In this document: positions 1 to 4,641 of the stretch, piece by piece | Layout: the number at the start of each line of letters is the position of its first letter | Numbering within the stretch: the stretch's first letter is position 1 | NCBI GenBank assembly: GCA_015522055.1 | Contig: WAMZ01000057.1 | Location: 1 to 5,218 of the forward strand | From: Candidatus Geothermarchaeota archaeon | GTDB taxonomy: Archaea > Thermoproteota > Nitrososphaeria > Geothermarchaeales > JDFR-13 | DNA: 5,218 bases | Direction: 5' to 3' | Program-made: the position numbers and the translations under genes | Notes under the pieces: model-generated | Databases searched by the model: none | The model's input: only the letters and a program-made list of their open reading frames with translations | Told to the model about the DNA's origin: nothing

Positions 1-83
1 TCATAATACCCACCATCAATCTCATAGATAGCATTCTTTAAATCCCTCTTAGCTTGTTTCATCCAGTCCCTACTTCTTCCCAC
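1..83 (-). CDS. HEPN-domain protein, N-terminal fragment (runs off the left edge)
   Basis: Only the first 27 or so residues are visible. Read on the minus strand from a GTG at 83 they give VGRSRDWMKQAKRDLKNAIY followed by EIDGGYY. The pattern RDWMKQAKRDLxxA, then a short acidic stretch and GxYY, is typical of the first helix of archaeal HEPN proteins. These small helical-bundle proteins are often encoded beside MNT nucleotidyltransferases as toxin-antitoxin pairs, or act as RNases. The RX4-6H motif that marks RNase-active HEPN proteins would lie beyond the edge, so activity cannot be judged. An in-frame stop lies upstream at 111-113. The start is either GTG 83 or the ATG at 60-62 (Met8); a TATA-like stretch at 97-106 would suit the ATG better, while TATTTA at 112-118 would suit the GTG. 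The gene lies 42 bp after the NikR-like gene on the same strand and may be cotranscribed with it. The family call is by pattern recognition on a short fragment. Confidence 0.62.
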   Translation of the reverse strand, partial: MGRSRDWMKQAKRDLKNAIYEIDGGYY

Positions 84-111
84 GATCCTAACCCAATAAT
101 ATATATGAATC

Positions 112-128
112 TAAATAGTGTCTATTTA
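112..128. repeat. 17-bp perfect inverted repeat at the regulator stop codon
   Basis: TAAATAG (112-118) and CTATTTA (122-128) are exact reverse complements separated by TGT. The right arm contains the stop codon of the NikR-like gene (126-128), and the left arm lies about 30 bp upstream of the possible HEPN starts. It could be a weak terminator hairpin, a protein-binding site at the HEPN promoter, or chance in AT-rich DNA. No U-run follows on the minus strand, so intrinsic termination is not well supported. Confidence 0.4.
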
Positions 129-521
129 TTTCTTGGGTAGCATAAGAGCTTTTACTTGGTATACATTTTTTAAGCCCCTTATCCTACCTATTAATGTCCT
201 TATTTCGCTTATATTTCCTTCGGCTATCAATATGTCTATACAGTTGCCTCCGCCAAAATGTCTATGTATACCCTCTACAACTACCTCGTTGAATTCATGC
301 CTCAGATCGCTGATTCGCTTGTCTATATCTCCTAGAGCCCTGTTATAGGTAACCATTATTACTGCCGATACCTCCTCCCCATAAAGGTCGGAGACCTCCT
401 CCAATAGGCTTCTAATCGCGTCCCTTATAGCTTCAGACCTGCTATAATATCCCCTTTCCTCGATGATCCTATCTAGCCTCTCCAGTAACTCCGATGGAAG
501 AGTTATACTTATTACCACCAC
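126..521 (-). CDS. nikR: NikR-type metal-responsive ribbon-helix-helix transcriptional regulator
   Basis: This 131-residue protein matches the NikR family in length and layout. Residues 1-42 form a ribbon-helix-helix DNA-binding domain: strand VVISITLP, then helices containing ERGYYSRSEAIRDAIRSLL. Residues 50-131 form the ACT-like metal-binding and tetramerisation domain. The four ligands that hold square-planar nickel in E. coli NikR (His76, His87, His89, Cys95) have counterparts at His75, His86, His88 and Cys94, with identical spacing of 11, 2 and 6. The protein should therefore bind Ni(II), or a similar ion, and change its DNA affinity. The start is GTG at 521, because an in-frame stop lies just upstream (528-530); a second GTG at 518 is possible. 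GGTGAT on the minus strand (527-532) is a good Shine-Dalgarno 5 or 8 nt before them. The ATG at 523-521 is out of frame. It is divergent from the P-type ATPase, its likely target along with its own promoter. The fold and ligands are seen directly; the in vivo metal is inferred. Confidence 0.9.
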   Translation of the reverse strand: MVVISITLPSELLERLDRIIEERGYYSRSEAIRDAIRSLLEEVSDLYGEEVSAVIMVTYNRALGDIDKRISDLRHEFNEVVVEGIHRHFGGGNCIDILIAEGNISEIRTLIGRIRGLKNVYQVKALMLPKK

Positions 522-526
522 ATCGA

Positions 527-532
527 ATCACC
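527..532 (-). promoter_or_regulatory. Shine-Dalgarno site of the NikR-like gene
   Basis: Minus-strand GGTGAT matches the core of the archaeal anti-SD complement (GGAGGTGATC). It lies 5 nt before GTG 521 and 8 nt before GTG 518, so it supports a leadered transcript and a GTG start but does not decide between the two codons. Confidence 0.55.
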
Positions 533-535
533 GCG

Positions 536-553
536 TTAATAACTTTTTATTAA
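536..553. promoter_or_regulatory. Candidate operator: inverted repeat in the divergent promoter
   Basis: TTAATAA (536-542) and TTATTAA (547-553) are perfect 7-bp inverted arms with a 4-nt spacer. The repeat lies between the best minus-strand TATA box (571-579) and the Shine-Dalgarno site (527-532), around the predicted nikR transcription start, a good place for autorepression. A dimeric ribbon-helix-helix protein binds such dyads. The arms are purely A/T in an AT-rich stretch, so chance is a real alternative. Confidence 0.35.
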
Positions 554-639
554 TTCTATAATATTTAGATAATATAAATCTTTATTTTTTTAGCACAAGA
601 TTAATATACCACGAATATAATAGCCTTTTCTGATTTAAC

Positions 640-2559
640 ATGAGCTTCTTAGAAAGATGGTTCGGCGAAGATTATAAATGGATATTGTTCGCGTTAGCCC
701 TTGGACTATCGATGGTTTCGGTCTATGTACTCGAGAATTTGTATGGGGTATATGAGCTGGGCCTTACTATACCATTCCTAAATGAAATTGCTAGATTCCC
801 CGATATAATCTATCATATTGTTGTGACACCCATTGGGCTATACTTCTTATACAAGGGTTTTGTTAAGTTGTATCGGAAGAAGAGGTTTACCACGGAGTTT
901 CTCATGGGTGTTGCCGGTTTATCCGCATTATATATAGATTATGTATTCGAGGCTGCTACCGTACTCTTTCTCTTCTCTATTGCCGAGTACTTCGAGGAAT
1001 ATATCGAGGATAGGGCTAGGAAGAGTGTGGAGAAACTTGTCAAATACATACCTAACCAGGCTAGAGTCGTTAGGGATGGAGCTGAAGAGATGATAGATGT
1101 GGATAGATTATCGCCTGGCGTAAATATCTTGGTTAAACCTGGTGAGAGGATCCCGTTGGATGGTGTGGTTATAGAGGGGCTATCCAATGTCGACGAGTCC
1201 CTAGTTACTGGTGAGTCAGTTCCAGTTGCGAAGAAGGCTGGGGATGAGGTTTATGCTGGTACCCTTAACCTTGACGGCGTCCTATATATTCGTGTTACAA
1301 AACATCCGAAAGATACCCTTGTCTCAAAGATTGTTGATTTGGTTATTGAGGCCCGTAAAAATAAGGCCGATACGGAGAATCTTGTGGACCGATTTGTTAA
1401 ATACTATGTCCCGGTCGTTATATTGATGGCCGTAGTTACAGCCTCTGCTCCGCCGCTGTTATTTGGCGCTGATTTCAATACTTGGCTATATAGGAGCCTG
1501 ATTCTACTGGTTGTTGCATGTCCAAGCGCGTTTATCATATCTGTCCCAGCCACATTTTTCACATCGATCACATTATCCTCGAGGAGGGGTGTAATTATTA
1601 AGGGTGGTAAGTATATAGAAAGGCTGGGTAAGGTTGATACAATCCTATTGGATAAGACTGGGACGCTGACATTTGGGGAGCCTAGGCTTGTCCTTGAGTG
1701 TAGCGAGAGTGTGGTGGAGGATCAGGATGTCTTGGTACAAGTGGCCTCCCTCGAGCGTTACTCGAACCATCCTATAGCCATGGCTTTCATCAAATGGGCT
1801 GAGGAGAGTGGTGTAGACTATCAGAAGATCAGGGTTATGGATGTTAAGGAGGTGGCTGGTAAAGGTATCATTGGAAGGGTGAATGGGAGCCTATTGGCGG
1901 TTGGAAATAAAGAGTTGGTGAAGGAGATTGGGGCAAGACTGGATGGTAAGAAATCGGGTGATGGCCACACCAAAGTATATATTATACGTGATGGGAAGCT
2001 CGTCGGTAGGGTATGTCTCGCCGATAGGGTTAGGGATGATGCCTTGGAGGCGGTCGCGAAGTTAAAGGAGTTGGGTATTAGGAGTGCTATATTGACTGGA
2101 GACAAGAGGCCAGTGGCAGAGAAGGTTGCTGCGGAGCTTGGTGTAGATGACTATTATGCAGAGTTGAATCCGGTTGAGAAGCTCGAATTACTGAGGCGGT
2201 TCAAATCGGGTGCCAAGGCTGTAGCAATGGTGGGCGATGGTATAAATGACGCACCTGCACTCGCTGAGGCAGACGTGGGTATAGCCATGAGTGATGCTGG
2301 TGTCGATGTTACACTTGAGGCTGCTGATGTGGTGCTTGTTAAAAACAAGTTGACCCAGATTCCGTGGCTGATTAAGCTTGGTAAGAAGACAAATATCATT
2401 GCTTGGCAAAACATTGCTCTATCCCTCGGGGTTAAGCTGTTGCTCGGTATAATGGGTATAATGGGTTTAATACCTCTATGGATGACCGTTGCCATAGGTG
2501 ATGATGGAGTAACATTAATGCTCTTCCTAAATATACTGAGACTCGGTTACGTAAAATAA
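640..2559 (+). CDS. P1B-type heavy-metal-transporting ATPase with CPS motif (metal efflux)
   Basis: This 639-residue membrane pump should export a transition-metal ion using ATP. The family motifs are all present: TGES (190-193, actuator), the phosphorylated Asp338 in DKTGT, the nucleotide-domain His377-Pro378 of the P1B class, TGD (486-488) and GDGINDAP (532-539). There are about eight membrane segments: roughly 15-33, 56-76, 86-103, 104-119, 254-275, 283-308, 586-608 and 611-633. The ion-pathway motif in the sixth is Cys294-Pro295-Ser296, not the usual CPC. The last two helices look like ZntA (P1B-2, Zn/Cd/Pb): QNI with Lys599 matches ZntA Lys693, and Asp621 in GDDG matches ZntA Asp714. No N-terminal metal-binding domain or Cys/His-rich tail exists, which makes it shorter than ZntA. 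ATG 640 is close behind a TATA box. Divergence from a NikR-type regulator suggests metal-controlled expression; the substrate (Ni, Zn, Co or Cd) is not settled. Confidence 0.9.
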   Translation: MSFLERWFGEDYKWILFALALGLSMVSVYVLENLYGVYELGLTIPFLNEIARFPDIIYHIVVTPIGLYFLYKGFVKLYRKKRFTTEFLMGVAGLSALYIDYVFEAATVLFLFSIAEYFEEYIEDRARKSVEKLVKYIPNQARVVRDGAEEMIDVDRLSPGVNILVKPGERIPLDGVVIEGLSNVDESLVTGESVPVAKKAGDEVYAGTLNLDGVLYIRVTKHPKDTLVSKIVDLVIEARKNKADTENLVDRFVKYYVPVVILMAVVTASAPPLLFGADFNTWLYRSLILLVVACPSAFIISVPATFFTSITLSSRRGVIIKGGKYIERLGKVDTILLDKTGTLTFGEPRLVLECSESVVEDQDVLVQVASLERYSNHPIAMAFIKWAEESGVDYQKIRVMDVKEVAGKGIIGRVNGSLLAVGNKELVKEIGARLDGKKSGDGHTKVYIIRDGKLVGRVCLADRVRDDALEAVAKLKELGIRSAILTGDKRPVAEKVAAELGVDDYYAELNPVEKLELLRRFKSGAKAVAMVGDGINDAPALAEADVGIAMSDAGVDVTLEAADVVLVKNKLTQIPWLIKLGKKTNIIAWQNIALSLGVKLLLGIMGIMGLIPLWMTVAIGDDGVTLMLFLNILRLGYVK

Positions 2560-2570
2560 CACAATTTCTA

Positions 2571-2581
2571 TAATATTTTTT
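2571..2581 (+). terminator. T-run transcription terminator after the ATPase
   Basis: A pyrimidine-poor stretch ending in six T (2576-2581) begins 12 nt after the ATPase stop codon. Archaeal RNA polymerase terminates at such U-runs without needing a stem-loop. It separates the ATPase unit from the respiratory operon. Confidence 0.5.
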
Positions 2582-2667
2582 GTGGACCAATCGACCCATG
2601 ATATATTGACTTATGAATAAATAGAAAGGTATAGTATTCTCGGAATTAACCTATATACAAAAGGGAT

Positions 2668-2699
2668 GGCATATACATTTGATACCATTTGTTTATGCC
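2668..2699. repeat. Symmetric 32-bp element: inverted GGCATA/TATGCC enclosing two CATTTG
   Basis: GGCATA (2668-2673) and TATGCC (2694-2699) are perfect inverted arms. Between them lie two direct copies of CATTTG (2676-2681 and 2686-2691), 10 bp apart or about one helical turn, each 2 bp from its flanking arm. GGCATA occurs a third time at 2751-2756. The element is 94-125 bp upstream of the Rieske gene, so it could be a regulator-binding site for the respiratory operon. No protein is known for it, and chance is possible. The rest of the 233-bp gap (2560-2792) shows no convincing gene on either strand, tRNA or C/D-box RNA. Confidence 0.3.
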
Positions 2700-2764
2700 A
2701 ATAAAGATATGGCTACCACCTGCTAATTAGAATTTGTTTTCCGGACACAAGGCATAATAAGGTT

Positions 2765-2772
2765 CATTTATA
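2765..2772 (+). promoter_or_regulatory. TATA-like element of the Rieske-cytochrome b operon
   Basis: CATTTATA is centred about 24 nt before the Rieske ATG (2793), close to the spacing expected for a leaderless archaeal transcript. GGTG at 2782-2785, 7 nt before the ATG, could instead act as a Shine-Dalgarno site, in which case the promoter would lie further upstream, for example near ATAATAA around 2754-2760. Confidence 0.4.
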
Positions 2773-2792
2773 GTTCCATATGGTGTATTGGG

Positions 2793-3293
2793 ATGAAACG
2801 AAGGAAATTTCTCAAGACGGTGATGGGGATCTCAGGTATCCTAGCCGTCACACCCTTCGTCCCGATAAAAGACTATCTAATTACCAATGTTTCATTCGAG
2901 TTCACCCGGCAGAAGATAGGGAATATAAATGAATTGCCACCTGGATCTAGGAAGATATATACATATCCAGTGACCGGGAACCCAGAGCTGGATGGCGATC
3001 CATTCAGGAAGTTCCTACTCCTAAGGCTACCGGATGGTAGCCTCAAATCATATAGCGCTGTATGCCTACATCTCTGGTGCCTTGTAGACTATAAGTCTGA
3101 GAGAAACCAGATAGAATGCCCATGCCATGGTAGCATATATGACCCGAATACCGGTATTGCTATTAGGGGGCCTGCGTCACTACAATTCAACAAGACCTTG
3201 CCAGAGGTTAAGATCGAGGTTGAAGAGAATGGCGATATTTATGCAAATGGAGTTGTAGGTGTAATTGGGTATGGGAAGGAGGGAGCAGTCTAA
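2793..3293 (+). CDS. Rieske [2Fe-2S] iron-sulfur protein of a bc1-like quinol-oxidising complex
   Basis: This 166-residue protein takes an electron from quinol at the Qo site of the partner cytochrome b and passes it to an external acceptor. It starts with a twin-arginine-type signal (RRKFLK at residues 3-8) followed by a hydrophobic segment (about 9-24). It should therefore be exported folded, with its cluster, and probably stay anchored by that helix. The two cluster-binding boxes are CLHLWC (91-96) and CPCHGS (109-114). Cys91, His93, Cys109 and His112 bind the cluster, and Cys96 and Cys111 form the usual stabilising disulfide. A proline loop, GPA (126-128), and a late LP (136-137) follow, as in the family. 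One oddity is Trp95 where most Rieske proteins have Gly. The gene is first in the operon and its end overlaps the cytochrome b start. It resembles archaeal SoxL/SoxF-type proteins, but I cannot assign which one. Confidence 0.92.
   Translation: MKRRKFLKTVMGISGILAVTPFVPIKDYLITNVSFEFTRQKIGNINELPPGSRKIYTYPVTGNPELDGDPFRKFLLLRLPDGSLKSYSAVCLHLWCLVDYKSERNQIECPCHGSIYDPNTGIAIRGPASLQFNKTLPEVKIEVEENGDIYANGVVGVIGYGKEGAV
3257..3261 (+). promoter_or_regulatory. Shine-Dalgarno site that fixes the cytochrome b start
   Basis: AGGTG, complementary to the 16S rRNA 3' end, lies inside the Rieske coding sequence, 9 nt before ATG 3271. From the alternative TTG at 3265 it is only 3 nt away, which is too close. This favours ATG 3271 and implies translational coupling with the Rieske gene. 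Confidence 0.5.
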
Positions 3294-4635
3294 AGGCATT
3301 TTATCAAGGTTAATGGATTTATATGACTGGGTTGTCGATAGGCTGGAGCGTACCGTATTATTTGGGATAAGGCTCGTTATACCTAAGAAGCTACTTAGTC
3401 CCCATGGTTTCCTTGGGATGCTAACATTAGTGACGTTTATCATCCTGGGGATTACTGGTATGCTTCTCCTATTCTATTATAAGCCTTCATTGACCCAGGC
3501 ATACGACACGGTGAGGCTCATAAATGATGATGTGAGTTTTGGTAGGATACTGAGGAATATACATTATCATGCATCTAACGCCATGCTCCTACTAGCCATA
3601 TACCACCTATTCTACCAACTATTCTCAGGTAAGTATAAGGTTAAGAATGAGGTGATATGGGTAACGGGGGTCATACTAGGTGTCCTAACCTTCTTGGAAG
3701 CCTATACTGGTTACGATTTAATATTGAATGAGAGGGCTGTATTGGCCATCAATATAGGTGCTTCACTCACTAACTCCGTACCAGTCATCGGAACGACACT
3801 GGCTAGGGTGCTCTTGGGCTTCGGATTCTCCGATATAGTTCTACATTTCTATGTATTCCATGTAGTTATAATACCAGTATTAATGCTGATATTATTAACC
3901 GTCCACCTACCTAGAAACCTAATATTTGACCCACCGATGGTTGCGGTTGTAGCCGGAGCCATATTAATTGCTGGTGGCCTGTTCCCAGTCCCATTAGGCG
4001 TGAAGTTTGATCCCGACGTCCCACCCGGCGTGAGTATACCTGAATGGTATATAAATAGTTTATATGCATTGATCCGCACAGGTATAGATAAGTTTGTCGC
4101 TGGGGTTCTACTACCAACTCTATTCATAATATATTTTCTGGTTATCCCATTCATAGATCGCTCTAAGGGACTATCCTGGGAGGAGCGGCCACTAGCAACT
4201 GGCTTGGGTATAGCTGGGTTGGCGCAGATAGCCGTAACAACTGTCTGGGGATTCTATGTCAATCCTGATAAGACACTCGACCTCGCTACAAGGTTAGTCA
4301 TAGACCCGGTGTTGTTCTACACCGTACTGGTATTGATAATAGTGGTATCTCTCTTAGCTAGTTATGGATATACTAAATATATCTATCCTAGGGTCAAGAT
4401 GGAGAGGAGGCGTAGGCCTGAGCCTCAGGTATCGTTTAAGCTCACGAGGAACCAGCTATATGCTATACTTGGGTCAGCGATCGTCGCCCAAATATTCGCT
4501 GATGGGGTGGCTTTCTGGAGCTATATATCGGGGATGGCTGATTTAGCCATGATATGGATGGGCATCTCACTAATTACCTTTGCAGTCATAGCCCACTTTG
4601 TAAGGGTAGGCTATGAGATAATTAGGGAGGAGTGA
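3271..4635 (+). CDS. Cytochrome b (b6-like), membrane subunit of quinol-oxidising complex
   Basis: This diheme membrane subunit of 454 residues (from ATG 3271) oxidises quinol at the Qo site and carries electrons across the membrane. Helix B has the pair His98/His112 (spacing 14) in RNIHYH...YHLF, and helix D has His197/His212 (spacing 15) in FYVFH...VHLP. The 15-residue spacing is as in cytochrome b6. WVTGV...TGY and PVIG near helix C also match b6. The Qo motif PEWY is at about 257-260, so the b6 and subunit IV halves are fused in one chain, as in cytochrome b. After the usual eight helices comes a basic linker (KMERRRR, about 376-382), then two extra helices (about 397-418 and 425-446). 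There is no cysteine, so a covalent heme ci of the b6f type is excluded. It overlaps the Rieske gene by 23 bp; a TTG at 3265 is a less likely start. It is comparable to archaeal SoxC/SoxN-type proteins. Confidence 0.93.
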   Translation: MGRREQSKGILSRLMDLYDWVVDRLERTVLFGIRLVIPKKLLSPHGFLGMLTLVTFIILGITGMLLLFYYKPSLTQAYDTVRLINDDVSFGRILRNIHYHASNAMLLLAIYHLFYQLFSGKYKVKNEVIWVTGVILGVLTFLEAYTGYDLILNERAVLAINIGASLTNSVPVIGTTLARVLLGFGFSDIVLHFYVFHVVIIPVLMLILLTVHLPRNLIFDPPMVAVVAGAILIAGGLFPVPLGVKFDPDVPPGVSIPEWYINSLYALIRTGIDKFVAGVLLPTLFIIYFLVIPFIDRSKGLSWEERPLATGLGIAGLAQIAVTTVWGFYVNPDKTLDLATRLVIDPVLFYTVLVLIIVVSLLASYGYTKYIYPRVKMERRRRPEPQVSFKLTRNQLYAILGSAIVAQIFADGVAFWSYISGMADLAMIWMGISLITFAVIAHFVRVGYEIIREE

Positions 4636-4637
4636 TC
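4626..4637 (+). promoter_or_regulatory. Shine-Dalgarno site of the cupredoxin gene
   Basis: GGAGGAGTGATC closely resembles the anti-SD complement GGAGGTGATC, with GGAG at 4629-4632 lying 9 nt before ATG 4642. It overlaps the last codons and the TGA stop of cytochrome b (4633-4635), which points to coupled translation. Confidence 0.6.
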
Positions 4638-4641
4638 CAAG

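Larger units (their letters stand above)
522..639. promoter_or_regulatory. Divergent promoter region between nikR-like gene and metal ATPase
   Basis: These 118 bp are very AT-rich and drive genes in both directions. For the minus strand, ATTTATATT (571-579) is a good TATA box that would place transcription start near 549 and leave room for the Shine-Dalgarno site. For the plus strand, TTAATATA (601-608), preceded by a purine-rich ACAAGA, would start transcription near 631-633. That is only 7-9 nt before the ATPase ATG at 640, a nearly leaderless mRNA as is common in Crenarchaea. I see no exact match to the E. coli NikR operator half-sites GTATGA/TCATAC. The TATA positions are inferred from spacing, not measured. 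Confidence 0.5.

Noticed and set aside
118..348. Plus-strand open frame of 76 codons opposite the NikR-like gene
   Set aside because: It is antisense to a gene with a fully conserved ligand set, and its translation resembles no family.
522..639. Canonical E. coli-type NikR operator
   Set aside because: No GTATGA/TCATAC half-sites with the 16-bp spacing could be found on either strand.
2560..2792. Small gene or structured RNA in the gap
   Set aside because: The only plus-strand frame seen (ATG at 2666) ends after 12 codons, minus-strand frames are short or antisense extensions, and no tRNA arms or paired C/D boxes are visible.
3265..3270. TTG start for cytochrome b
   Set aside because: An ATG two codons later has a Shine-Dalgarno site at a proper 9-nt distance, while the TTG is only 3 nt from it.
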